Source of the DNA: Halalkalibacter oceani
Lineage (GTDB): Bacteria; Bacillota; Bacilli; Bacillales; Bacillaceae_D
Length of the DNA stretch: 64,000 nt
Direction of reading: 5' to 3'
Assembly (NCBI RefSeq): GCF_040544555.1
Contig: NZ_JBEPKD010000005.1
Span: 1 to 64,000 of the forward strand
Shown: positions 1-6,849 of the stretch, piece by piece
Numbering within the stretch: the stretch's first letter is position 1
How the letters are laid out: every line of letters begins with the position of its first letter
Notes under the pieces: generated by a model
What the model was told of the DNA's origin: nothing
Database searches by the model: none
The model's input: the letters and a program-made list of their open reading frames with translations, nothing else
Program-made: the position numbers and the translations under genes

Positions 1-602
1 GGAAACAGCTTTAAGGTACAGAGAGCGGCTTTGCCTTCCCAATCTCCAAACACATCGAAAAACTCTGGAAAGTAGCGTTGAATCACATTTTGAATACGAC
101 CTTCTGTGATCATAAGCTGTTCAACGAGCTGATCTCTTATTTTGGCGCCTTCCCTCAGTTCGGCATAAATGCCCTCTAAGAGATTCGGTACGGAGTATCG
201 CCCGTCTTTCATCAGCTGTGCGATCACTTTGGCATCCTTGGTATCATTTTTCGTCGGTGAATTGTCGTCGAGTTCTTTACTTTTCTTAACGTGCATTGGG
301 TTCACGACGACAAAGTCGTAACCTTTTGCCGTTAGATAGTAAGCAAGACTCTTCCAATAATGTCCTGTTGGTTCTACGCCAAAAATGACGTGATTCTTCT
401 TGTGTTTTTCTTGGTGTTGCTTTACCCACTCAACGAGGGCTTCAAAGCCAAAGATTCGATTTTCAAAGATCAAACGCTTTCCAAAGTCTAATCCACGATC
501 ATCTTGAGCACGTGCGACATGTTTGTCTTTGGCAATATCAATGCCAATAATGAGAGTTGATGGTGTGATTTGCGAGATTTTGTGATTTTGAGTATAATTC
601 AT
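1..602 (-). CDS. IS110-family transposase (DEDD), partial at window edge
   Basis: The first 200 residues are open from ATG 602 to the window edge. They carry the IS110/Piv RuvC-like DEDD signature: IGIDIAKDKH (first Asp), FGVEPTGHYW (Glu), and NDTKDAKVIA (two Asp). Members of this family cut and join DNA as RNA-guided serine/RuvC hybrid recombinases; the serine-bearing C-terminal domain would lie outside the window. A strong SD (AAGGAGG) sits 7 bases before the ATG. Its strand matches the phage genes, but the codon composition is richer in G+C, in line with a mobile insertion. Confidence 0.88.
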   Translation of the reverse strand, partial: MNYTQNHKISQITPSTLIIGIDIAKDKHVARAQDDRGLDFGKRLIFENRIFGFEALVEWVKQHQEKHKKNHVIFGVEPTGHYWKSLAYYLTAKGYDFVVVNPMHVKKSKELDDNSPTKNDTKDAKVIAQLMKDGRYSVPNLLEGIYAELREGAKIRDQLVEQLMITEGRIQNVIQRYFPEFFDVFGDWEGKAALCTLKLF

Positions 603-690
603 TACGAGTCCTCCTTGGTTACTAATTTAAGGGTCCATTTTTGCTTCGAAGCTTTGGACACCTCGTATCATACCAAGGGGCTCTTTTTTT
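603..690 (-). ncRNA. Structured IS110 leader, possible bridge RNA / SD-sequestering hairpin
   Basis: The leader upstream of the transposase can form nested stems. The outer arms CCTTGGT/ACCAAGG are at 672-678 and 613-619, the inner arms GTCCA/TGGAC at 655-659 and 633-637, and a small GCTTCGAAGC hairpin at 643-652. The inner strand of the outer stem overlaps the SD. IS110 elements of the IS621 type encode a bridge RNA in the non-coding end before the transposase gene. The same fold could also mask the SD on read-through transcripts. The function is inferred. Confidence 0.4.
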
Positions 691-730
691 GATCAATCCT
701 CAAATTTCTTCATTACAGGAATCCTCCTTT

Positions 731-765
731 AAAATAAAAAGAGAAGCTTATTTAACTTCCCTCTT
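731..765 (-). terminator. Intrinsic terminator at the left end of the phage operon
   Basis: On the minus strand, a stem built from AAGAGGGAAGTT (754-765) and the facing AAGCTTCTC is followed by TTTTT. It lies just after the end of the small gene at 800-1021 and before the IS110 element. Confidence 0.7.
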
Positions 766-778
766 AACTTGTACCTCA

Positions 779-807
779 ATTATAATTATTTTTATTTTAT
801 TAGTCAA
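779..807 (-). promoter_or_regulatory. Sigma-A-like promoter overlapping the end of the 800-1021 gene
   Basis: On the minus strand, -35 TTGACT (802-807) and -10 TATAAT (779-784) are separated by exactly 17 bases. The spacer is the recurrent A/T box. A transcript would start near 772 and meet the terminator at 731-765 after about 40 nt. Confidence 0.5.
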
Positions 808-1021
808 TAGATTTATTTAATTTATTTTGTTTATTTTCTTCTCTATGTTTTTTCACTGCTTTATTGTACATATCCGAAATCTGCTGTGAGCTGTAATTAG
901 ATTTAACCTCTTCCCATTTCATCCCATAAAGCTCTTTTGTGTAATTTAAGATAATTTGTGCAGGAGATTCTGGGTGTGGTTGTTTATTTTCCTCTACTTT
1001 AACTAGTTTCTTTTTAACCAA
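800..1021 (-). CDS. Small hypothetical phage protein (73 aa)
   Basis: A Lys/Glu-rich soluble protein of 73 residues, not recognised. It starts at TTG 1021, 7 bases after a good SD (AAGGGAGG). The leader carries an AAAA-N6-TTTT dyad at 1036-1049. The centre (LYGMKWEEVKSNYSS) looks helical. It is the last gene of the leftward operon before the terminator. Confidence 0.65.
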   Translation of the reverse strand: MVKKKLVKVEENKQPHPESPAQIILNYTKELYGMKWEEVKSNYSSQQISDMYNKAVKKHREENKQNKLNKSID

Positions 1022-1128
1022 ATTGAACCTCCCTTAAAAGTTGGATTTTATTGAAATATTAGGTCTCAAAAACCCTTATATATCAACGTTTTTTTATGTG
1101 TGGTATTTTTCAATTTATCATTTATGTA

Positions 1129-2292
1129 TTAAATTAAACTACTTTTCTTCATTTCTTTGAAAATAGCTTCTGCAACATTTATTACAATGCTATTACCAGC
1201 TTGTTTATAAAGCTGTGAATCAGATCTATCTTTACCTTTATAGAATTCTTGATTTAATGATTCTTTAGCAGTATTAAAATCATTATCTGTGAATCCCATT
1301 AGTCTCCAACATTCTTTAGGTGTTAATTTTCTGATTGCAAAATTATTTTCTAAATATAACCCTGTTTTTCCACCTAACCCTCCTCCATTGGCGGTCTGAG
1401 ATGCTGCGATTCCATTTGAATCATATACACGATTTCCTTGGGGATAATTTCGACTTAAACCCTTACCATCACCAACCCAATCTTTTTCACCAATACCGCC
1501 AACAAAATTTAATTTGTTTTCTTCTTTCTCAATTACTTTTGGTTGCCTATTTCCTCCTTGCATAGTTGTTAGAGTTGGAGATAAACCTTCCGATGAATAA
1601 ACTCGTTTAATTACATCTTGACCTTTGATATCTAACTCGCCAACAACTTCAATGATCTGTTTTGGTTGTTTATAATCCCTTGCCAATAATGTACCCATCA
1701 CACCTTCTGTACCATATACAATATCGCTTTGACCAATTGTTCTGAACTCTGGAGCAGTTGTGTCTACCGTATTCGGATTATATTTTTCATTAAATTTAAA
1801 ACGTTTTTGTACTTCTTCACTTAAATAGTATTTATCTCCAATCTGCTGCTCAAGTACATCTTTTAGGCGAATCCCCTCATCTTTTCCAACTGGGAAGGTA
1901 AATTCATTTGCTTCAATATCTTTTCTAATACTGATAACAAAAACCCGTTCTCTATTTTGAGGAATACCAAAGTCTTTTGCATTTAGCACTTCATAATATG
2001 TATTGTATCCTAACTCATCTAGCATATTGATCCACTTATCAAAATCATCTTTAAATTTCCTTCCTATTAAATTCTTAACATTCTCTGCAATCATATATTT
2101 TGGCTTCTTCGCTTTTGCTATTTTCATAGCTTCCCATAATAAGCTTGAACGAGTATCGCTATTCTCTGAGAAACCATTCTGTCTACCTGCAACTGATATA
2201 TCCTGACATGGAAATCCGTAAGTCATTAAATTAAAATCAGCAATATCATTAGGGTTTACTTTAGATATGTCACCTAAATTAGAATTTTTATT
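1129..2292 (-). pseudogene. DNA (cytosine-5) methyltransferase, C-terminal part separated from its N-terminus (MtbP-like)
   Basis: This frame encodes the C5-methyltransferase from just before motif IV onward. It has the catalytic PCQ motif in MTYGFPCQDISVAG, motif VI as AENVKNL, motif VIII as QNRERV, and the closing motif X region QAGNSIVINV. In normal enzymes this is preceded by the SAM-binding FSGIG motif. Here that segment lies on the opposite strand at 2343-2502. The frame upstream of the PCQ Met continues as NKNSNLGDISKVNPNDIADF, the normal family sequence, up to the 13-bp repeat at 2280-2292. As arranged, only a truncated protein lacking the SAM site could be made. No restriction endonuclease is next to it, so it would act as an orphan self-protection methylase like SPbeta MtbP. 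Confidence 0.9.
2280..2292 (+). repeat. Left 13-bp inverted repeat of the methyltransferase inversion
   Basis: TAGAATTTTTATT, an exact reverse complement of the right copy. It lies inside the methyltransferase reading frame (NKNSN codons on the minus strand). Confidence 0.85.
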
Positions 2293-2342
2293 GAAAAAGA
2301 AGTCTTATAAAACAAAAATAAAAATATAAGGAGTTGTTTATT

Positions 2343-2502
2343 ATAGGAAATTTAAAAGTGTTGTCTTTGTTCAGTGGAATTGGCGCATTTGAAAAAGCTT
2401 TATCCAATTTGGGAATTGATTTTGAATTAGTCGGATTCAGCGAAATAGATAAATATGCCATAGAATCTTATTGTGCCATACATAACACTAATAAAAATTC
2501 TA
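2343..2502 (+). pseudogene. Inverted N-terminal segment of the cytosine-5 methyltransferase
   Basis: The plus strand encodes GNLKVLSLFSGIGAFEKAL (motif I, SAM binding), then GFSEIDKYAIESYCAIHN (motif II) and NTNKNS. At that point it hits AATAAAAATTCTA and runs into unrelated sequence. Flipping 2280-2502 would join it in frame to the C-terminal part (NTNKNS-NLGDIS), restoring a full enzyme reading leftward like its neighbours. An SD (AAGGAG, 2328-2333) precedes it, but the codon in the start position is ATA (2343-2345), with TTG at 2334 as an upstream alternative. Confidence 0.88.
2490..2502 (-). repeat. Right 13-bp inverted repeat of the methyltransferase inversion
   Basis: AATAAAAATTCTA, the partner of 2280-2292. 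On the plus strand it encodes the NKNS residues at the end of the displaced N-terminal segment. Confidence 0.85.
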
Positions 2503-2515
2503 TTTTATTAATCTC

Positions 2516-2698
2516 TTATTTTTGCCTTTTGTTACTGTCATCCTTCACTCTGCTATAAATATCGGCTCGCCATCCCTTGGTTTCATATCCTTCTTTTACC
2601 AACTCAGCACCAACAATATATCCACTATTAGTTAAAGCATTTACTAAATCTTCCTTATTGCTATAGCCCCTAATATTTAATGAAATTAACTTGTCCAT
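2516..2698 (-). CDS. Small hypothetical protein (60 aa)
   Basis: MDKLISLNIRGYSNKED and following residues give a 60-aa soluble protein, not recognised. It is the first gene after the promoter/operator at 2741-2769 and, with the inversion restored, would be co-transcribed with the methyltransferase. SD AGAGGTG precedes the ATG. The residue pattern (KEDLVNALTNSGYIVGAELVKEGYETKGWRADIYSR) suggests a small alpha/beta fold. Confidence 0.7.
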   Translation of the reverse strand: MDKLISLNIRGYSNKEDLVNALTNSGYIVGAELVKEGYETKGWRADIYSRVKDDSNKRQK

Positions 2699-2736
2699 AA
2701 AAAATCACCTCTTTTATTTAAATTCATTTTAGGATC

Positions 2737-2775
2737 TATTATTTTACACTTACCTTTTTAAAGTGTAAAATAATA
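2737..2775 (-). promoter_or_regulatory. Promoter with overlapping 15-bp operator dyad
   Basis: On the minus strand, -35 TTTACA (2764-2769) and -10 TAAAAT (2741-2746) are 17 bases apart. Both are embedded in a perfect dyad: TATTATTTTACACTT at 2737-2751 and its reverse complement at 2761-2775. Protein bound to the dyad would cover the whole promoter. It would drive 2516-2698 and the methyltransferase. Confidence 0.6.
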
Positions 2776-2805
2776 ACAAGTCATATTCGACATATTTTTA
2801 TTGAT

Positions 2806-2823
2806 GAGGGGAGTACTCCCCTC
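2806..2823. terminator. Palindromic hairpin, probable terminator
   Basis: The perfect palindrome GAGGGGAGTACTCCCCTC is flanked by an A-rich tract on the left-reading side and CTTTTTATTTT on the plus side. It lies just after the stop of the gene ending at 2837, so it likely ends the leftward transcript, although the T-tract is better on the plus strand. Confidence 0.6.
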
Positions 2824-2836
2824 CTTTTTATTTTGT

Positions 2837-3040
2837 TTACTCAATTCCTAAAAAGTCAAACTCCCCATCTAAATTAATCACCTTATGTAATCCAAACCAC
2901 TCTATTTCACTCTCCTGGACAAGATATGTATCTATATCCTTCCATTCAAATATCCTTTTAGCTATCATTTCAGCATGTTCATGACTAAAAGCTCTTATAA
3001 ATGTAGTATTTGAGTCGGATTTTACTTTATAATAGTTCAT
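2837..3040 (-). CDS. Small hypothetical phage protein (67 aa)
   Basis: The start is placed at MNYYKVKSDSNTT (ATG 3040), which follows an SD (AAAGGAGC) overlapping the end of the upstream gene. The protein of 67 residues has SHEHAEMIAKRIFEW, a pattern common in small phage proteins that map a sensory-like alpha/beta fold. Its function is not recognised. Confidence 0.65.
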   Translation of the reverse strand: MNYYKVKSDSNTTFIRAFSHEHAEMIAKRIFEWKDIDTYLVQESEIEWFGLHKVINLDGEFDFLGIE

Positions 3041-3050
3041 AATAGCTCCT

Positions 3051-3560
3051 TTATCTATATCTACTGTCAATATCACCACTTACCGTTGATACACTCCCTC
3101 TAATATCGCCACACTCTACATCTCCAGAAACCGTAGATACACTTCCATTTACATTTCCACCAATTTCAACGTCGCCAGATGTAGTTTTCACAGAGCCAGC
3201 ATCACCGTTAACCATTAACGAGTTACACGAATCTATACTCAACATTTTAACATCACCTTGGATTTGAATATTAATTTCTTTTTGTTTGGTCGGCACTGCT
3301 TCTTTACCATCAATGATCACTCTTCCATTATTGACAACAATACTATTTCCTTGATATGTAACTCCGTTAATATTTACCGTTCCCATTGTATCACTCCTAT
3401 CTACCTTCGGATTTATTTTTTTAGGTGGCTTTACCACAAAGGGAATTTCAAGAGGCTTCCCATCTTCAACTCTTACTGCTTTGAATGGTTTAGAGTTTTT
3501 ATTTTTGCGATTAACGTATTTATCATACAAATATCGCCATCTTTCTTTTTTTGTCTTCAT
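3051..3560 (-). CDS. Repeat protein with beta-helix-like GDV/SGDV repeats
   Basis: A 169-aa protein with a basic N-terminus (KKERWRYLYDKYVNRKNKN), then MGTVNINGVTYQGNSI and IIDGKEAV, followed by a C-terminal half of short repeats built on VSGDV/VNGD/STVSGDI. The regular spacing of about 9-14 residues suggests a small beta-solenoid of the DUF4097/bactofilin-like kind. There is no signal peptide. The ATG follows GAGGAG, and an AAAA-N6-TTTT dyad lies at 3581-3594. It overlaps the leader of the next gene. The function is not known. Confidence 0.65.
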   Translation of the reverse strand: MKTKKERWRYLYDKYVNRKNKNSKPFKAVRVEDGKPLEIPFVVKPPKKINPKVDRSDTMGTVNINGVTYQGNSIVVNNGRVIIDGKEAVPTKQKEINIQIQGDVKMLSIDSCNSLMVNGDAGSVKTTSGDVEIGGNVNGSVSTVSGDVECGDIRGSVSTVSGDIDSRYR

Positions 3561-3592
3561 TTAATTTCTCCTCTTTGAATAAAACAGGAATT

Positions 3593-4498
3593 TTATGTAG
3601 CCATAATTCTACTGTCTTGAATTTTATGTAGATTTTTTTCATTTGTTATATATTTATTTTTAAACCATATTATACTTTTATTTTTGTTTTGTTTATTGAA
3701 TTCATCCGTAATTTCTTTTTCTTCATATCCTAATTCATTTAAATGGTTAATAACTTTTCTATAATATTTTTCATCGTTTATACTTTCATACATTATTGCT
3801 AATCTTACTAGTAAACCAATCGAATGATTATGTTTGACATATTCCAATCCTTTTTCATATTCTGGATAAGGAAGTTCTTTTAATTTAACTTTATGATTTT
3901 TATCTATTTGATATATGTATCTATAAGTTTTAACGTAGAATGCTTTTAACTTATCGTCTAAGTATCTTCTGTTTTTTTTTAAAAATCCTTGAGGTCTATT
4001 CGTACATTCCAATGGAACCTTATGAAAAACTTCACCGTCATCCATGTCTTCGAAAAATAAGCTTTTTTCATGACCAAAATATTTAAAATTAGACGCTTTG
4101 TAGATTGTACCGCATCCTAATCTTCCATCAGCAAAACTCTGCACATATTTTATATGAGGATATTTCTTCTTGATTATTTTCAAAGATGAGGATATTAGAA
4201 TTGACTCTGCATTCTTGACCAGTTCGTCATCAATCCACATCCTATTTAGTTCGATAACACTATCCATACCTAATTCTGTAATTTTTTTATGTGACTTGGT
4301 GTTCATTAAATTTCCAAACACAGCCCCGCCTAATAATCTATTATCCTTAAAAATGCCAATATTTATCTTCCCGAAAGCCGTATTCCATTTCTTTGAATAG
4401 TGATTGTTTATCATCATTTCTTTAGCGACTTTATAATCAATTTCCTTAATTAATAACCTTCCATTTAGTTTAGTATTTTTAACTATCTCTACAACAAT
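3593..4498 (-). CDS. Mom-like DNA modification protein (GNAT fold)
   Basis: The protein resembles the phage Mu Mom family, which adds an acyl-derived group to adenine in DNA and protects the phage from restriction. Visible hallmarks are NNHYSKKW near the N-terminus, GAVFGN, IELNRMWIDDE, and YVQSFADGRLGCGTIYKASNF. The canonical ATG (4417) would remove conserved sequence. The coding frame continues upstream (KLNGRLLIKEIDYKVAKEM) to a strong SD (AGGAGG at about 4501-4505), but the only in-frame codons near that SD are ATT (4498) or GTT (4495). The C-terminal 100 residues are an extension of unknown role. Full length would be about 301 aa. It is probably part of the same anti-restriction set as the methyltransferase. 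Confidence 0.75.
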   Translation of the reverse strand: MVVEIVKNTKLNGRLLIKEIDYKVAKEMMINNHYSKKWNTAFGKINIGIFKDNRLLGGAVFGNLMNTKSHKKITELGMDSVIELNRMWIDDELVKNAESILISSSLKIIKKKYPHIKYVQSFADGRLGCGTIYKASNFKYFGHEKSLFFEDMDDGEVFHKVPLECTNRPQGFLKKNRRYLDDKLKAFYVKTYRYIYQIDKNHKVKLKELPYPEYEKGLEYVKHNHSIGLLVRLAIMYESINDEKYYRKVINHLNELGYEEKEITDEFNKQNKNKSIIWFKNKYITNEKNLHKIQDSRIMAT

Positions 4499-4544
4499 CT
4501 CCTCCTATTCTTTAAAATAAAACTTTTAATTAAATTTATTTTAA

Positions 4545-4754
4545 TTATTTTGATTGCTCAAGCAACTCTTCATAATCATCTTTATGTATTAACACATAAT
4601 CATCTGGTTTAATGGTTAATGTCGTATATCCGCTATTACTAACTAAGTTAAATTCATGTTCATTTATCTCTACTTCACTAGTCTTTATATCAATATCAAA
4701 TGCAGAATCTAGATTGCAGTCTAATAGTTCAACTATTAATTCTTTTACTGTCAT
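4545..4754 (-). CDS. Small hypothetical acidic protein (69 aa)
   Basis: An acidic 69-aa protein (KELIVELLDCNLDSAFDIDI, ending DYEELLEQSK), of a kind often seen in phage early regions. SD AAGGAGCTGC precedes the ATG. The function is not recognised. It may mimic DNA by charge, but this is only a guess. Confidence 0.65.
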   Translation of the reverse strand: MTVKELIVELLDCNLDSAFDIDIKTSEVEINEHEFNLVSNSGYTTLTIKPDDYVLIHKDDYEELLEQSK

Positions 4755-4788
4755 CTTAGCAGCTCCTTTTTATCTTAAATACTCTTTA

Positions 4789-4995
4789 TTATTCACCTTT
4801 TTCACGTCCGCAAAAGTCTAGATAGTTTAAATAAGACAAACATCTTTCATCATTAGGAGTTAATTTAAATTCACTTTCCTCATCATAATGATCGTTAAAG
4901 CGTTCGCTAACGCACACCATGGACTCGTTATTGTTAAGCATTTCATGTTTAGGTGTCCACATATTCCAGTAACATTCTTTGAGATTACATTTCAT
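4789..4995 (-). CDS. Small Cys-containing hypothetical protein (68 aa)
   Basis: The start is placed at MKCNLKECYW (ATG 4995), which overlaps the stop of the upstream membrane-protein gene and implies translational coupling. It has five Cys (CNLKEC, MVCVSE, RCLSYL, FCGREKG) and may bind metal. The function is unknown. Confidence 0.6.
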   Translation of the reverse strand: MKCNLKECYWNMWTPKHEMLNNNESMVCVSERFNDHYDEESEFKLTPNDERCLSYLNYLDFCGREKGE

Positions 4996-5402
4996 TAGAT
5001 CACTCCACATCCAATCAATACTGCGATAATGAAGATGCGAATATAATGTACTGTTTGGTCAATCTCAATCATTACAAAGAAAGGTAAGCTCTTAATGTTA
5101 AAGTCTTTCTGCTTAGCAACCTTAGTTTCTAAAAATGTCTTCCACCATACAATAGGCTTGCGTGAGTCGATAATGAAATGTTCAATCATAGTTAATAAGA
5201 ATACAATTAAAGCTGTGTACCAACTAAAAAATGGAATCAGTAATAATGAAATCGTTAAAGAATAGACTATTACGTGTTTTAACCTTGCGTATGTATTAAT
5301 TGCTTTATTTTGAGCTTGCCAATCAGTTTGCAGTAAATAATCACCAATTCGATGACCTACGAACATGACAATAAATGCTATAGCAAATAATAATAGATCC
5401 AT
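4995..5402 (-). CDS. DUF3307-family membrane protein
   Basis: A 135-aa protein with about four membrane segments. The N-terminus has GHRIGDYLLQTDWQAQNK and a following His (LKHVIVYS), and the middle has EHFIIDSRKP. This H/D pattern is typical of DUF3307 proteins found in phages and bacteria. The biochemical role is not established. It sits next to two more small membrane proteins, which suggests a host-envelope function. SD AAGGAG precedes the ATG. Confidence 0.75.
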   Translation of the reverse strand: MDLLLFAIAFIVMFVGHRIGDYLLQTDWQAQNKAINTYARLKHVIVYSLTISLLLIPFFSWYTALIVFLLTMIEHFIIDSRKPIVWWKTFLETKVAKQKDFNIKSLPFFVMIEIDQTVHYIRIFIIAVLIGCGVI

Positions 5403-5433
5403 TTGATCACTCCTTGTATAAAATTTTATTTAT

Positions 5434-5655
5434 TTACTTTTCATTATCTTTCTTCCATTCTAAGAACTTCTTCCTATTTTTAATGTAGGATATAAAGTAA
5501 GCTGAAGCTTCTGTTCTCCGATAAATAACTTTATTAAAAAGAAACCAAACAGGATATAAAAGTAAGCAAACTGTTACTAAGCATCCCATAAAAATAATGA
5601 GAGCTGCTGACAAGTAAGTGGAGTATGTGAGCATGTTTATAATAAAATTGGTCAA
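5434..5655 (-). CDS. Small membrane protein (73 aa)
   Basis: Two hydrophobic segments (residues about 5-25 and 22-45: LSAALIIFMGCLVTVCLLLYP) are followed by a basic tail (SYIKNRKKFLEWKKDNEK). SD AAGGAGG lies before the ATG and an AAAA-N6-TTTT dyad at 5679-5692. The function is unknown. Confidence 0.65.
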   Translation of the reverse strand: MTNFIINMLTYSTYLSAALIIFMGCLVTVCLLLYPVWFLFNKVIYRRTEASAYFISYIKNRKKFLEWKKDNEK

Positions 5656-5690
5656 AATCTTAAACCTCCTTCCTTTATAAAATTGTTCTT

Positions 5691-5840
5691 TTATCTAAGA
5701 TCATATTTCTCATCTGATTTCCATATCACCGTATATCCAACTTCTTGAGTAACTGTTACTAATTCCTCACTATGCAGCTTTCTAAGGAAATCTCTTAGAT
5801 CACTAATGTCGCAGCAATACTTTGTATGAATGTATCTCAT
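5691..5840 (-). CDS. Small hypothetical protein (49 aa)
   Basis: An intact 49-codon frame starts at ATG 5840 behind a strong SD (AAAGGAGGAAG): MRYIHTKYCCDISDLRDFL, ending WKSDEKYDLR. It fills the gap between the two neighbouring genes and its stop overlaps the dyad at 5679-5692. The function is unknown. Confidence 0.6.
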   Translation of the reverse strand: MRYIHTKYCCDISDLRDFLRKLHSEELVTVTQEVGYTVIWKSDEKYDLR

Positions 5841-5884
5841 TTCTTCCTCCTTTCAGTTTATCGTTTATTTCACTAAGTTTTGAA

Positions 5885-6037
5885 CTATTCATCAAAAGTA
5901 ACTGCCTCTGCTTTTCCTTTAACCACTTGGATAGCATCTTTAATACGTCGGATTAAAGGCTGCTTCAATGGCTTTGCTACAACATATCTTCCGTTCTTAA
6001 TCCTAGTGTTATGAAATAATTCATTAGCTTTTAACAT
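5885..6037 (-). CDS. Small basic hypothetical protein (50 aa)
   Basis: The start is set at MLKANELFHN (ATG 6037) because GAGGAGG lies 6 bases upstream. The protein is basic (GRYVVAKPLKQPLIRRIKDA) and ends acidic. The function is unknown. A dyad (6078-6091) lies upstream. Confidence 0.6.
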   Translation of the reverse strand: MLKANELFHNTRIKNGRYVVAKPLKQPLIRRIKDAIQVVKGKAEAVTFDE

Positions 6038-6194
6038 ACAAACCTCCTCACTTCGCATTTTTATTCTTACGTTCAATAAAAACTAAATTTTATTGAATAT
6101 TGACCTTTTTTCATTAAATTTAATTTAAATTGACTAAATTAATAAAAATGGGCTAAAAACCAACATTTCTTCAATTAAACAAATATTAACCTTC

Positions 6195-6220
6195 AAAAAG
6201 CCTGTAATAAAAGGATTTTT
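6195..6220 (-). terminator. Probable intrinsic terminator after the Gp157 gene
   Basis: On the minus strand, AAAAATCCT pairs with AGGCTTTTT across an 8-base loop, and the U-rich side points leftward. It sits 15 bases after the stop of the Gp157-family gene. Confidence 0.5.
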
Positions 6221-6235
6221 TAGCTTTATTTACGC

Positions 6236-6712
6236 CTACCGAATTCTTAACGACTTTGTTTGTTTGATTGCTGCTCCTTCAACCTCTTTACCTTCTTTAA
6301 GATCCTTTAAAAGAGTCGTTTTATCTAATTTAGATGGTTGAGGTTTGAAATAAATTTTAGGTATTTTCTTTTCATTTAATACCTCAACACTAGGAGGATT
6401 ATTTTGCATAGATGTAGTAAGGATAGCACCCTTAACTTTATCTAAATTTAATTTTTCTAACTCGTACTCTAAATAATTTTTTAATCCAGTAACTTTATTT
6501 TCAAGCGCCTTTCGACGTTCAGATAGTCGTTTTTCTTCGGCTTTAATAACTTCAGCTTCTCCATCTAACGTCTTAATGAGCTTTGCTGTATTCTCAATTT
6601 TTACTTCAATTGCATCCTCAAGAGATTTCAAGGTGTCTAAAAATGATTCAGAATCATTCTCTGCCAATTCTAAAACTTGTTGATACGCATCCGTTAATTC
6701 GTAAAGCTTCAT
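6236..6712 (-). CDS. Siphovirus Gp157-family protein
   Basis: A 158-aa mostly helical protein. The start MKLYELTDAYQQVLEL and the tail PKIYFKPQPSKLDKTTLLKDLKEG are characteristic of the Gp157 family, found in the early regions of many siphoviruses, where it has been linked to phage resistance or recombination functions without a proven mechanism. The middle is a coiled coil rich in Lys/Glu (residues about 30-95). Its ATG overlaps the stop of the upstream small ORF (ATGA), so the two are coupled. Confidence 0.85.
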   Translation of the reverse strand: MKLYELTDAYQQVLELAENDSESFLDTLKSLEDAIEVKIENTAKLIKTLDGEAEVIKAEEKRLSERRKALENKVTGLKNYLEYELEKLNLDKVKGAILTTSMQNNPPSVEVLNEKKIPKIYFKPQPSKLDKTTLLKDLKEGKEVEGAAIKQTKSLRIR

Positions 6713-6849
6713 TTAAAATCATCTCCAATATTATTTTTTATTTTATATATCCTTAATGCACTTTGTATTAATCGTGGATCTGTAGCTTTACTAAGAAAGT
6801 CAGGAGTTGAAATAGTTTCTTTAGTAATTTCAATTCCGTCAAACTTCAT
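6709..6849 (-). CDS. Small translationally coupled ORF (46 aa)
   Basis: MKFDGIEITKETISTPDFL and following residues give an intact 46-codon frame. Its stop overlaps the Gp157 start, and its start directly follows the stop of another short ORF (TGA-ATG). It has no SD of its own, so it depends on coupling if it is translated. The function is unknown. Confidence 0.45.
   Translation of the reverse strand: MKFDGIEITKETISTPDFLSKATDPRLIQSALRIYKIKNNIGDDFK

Larger units (their letters stand above)
1..700 (-). mobile_element. IS110-family insertion sequence, 5' part only
   Basis: The first 602 bases encode the N-terminal part of an IS110-type transposase that runs off the window edge. About 100 bp of structured non-coding DNA lies upstream of it, as in this family. 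The element reads leftward and its coding sequence looks less AT-rich than the phage genes. The outer boundary near 700 is a guess: no terminal inverted repeat is visible, as is usual for IS110. The phage terminator at 731-765 lies just outside. Confidence 0.75.
2280..2502. other. Putative invertible DNA segment (223 bp)
   Basis: The segment is bounded by TAGAATTTTTATT (2280-2292) and its exact reverse complement AATAAAAATTCTA (2490-2502). It carries the ribosome-binding site and first 50 or so codons of the methyltransferase in the wrong orientation. One repeat lies inside the coding sequence and the other in the leader. No recombinase gene adjoins it; tyrosine-recombinase relatives lie at 45-48.7 kb. 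Confidence 0.7.

Noticed and set aside
1335..2206. Two plus-strand frames (1335-1565 and 2003-2206)
   Set aside because: They overlap the methyltransferase frame on the other strand and look like its complement.
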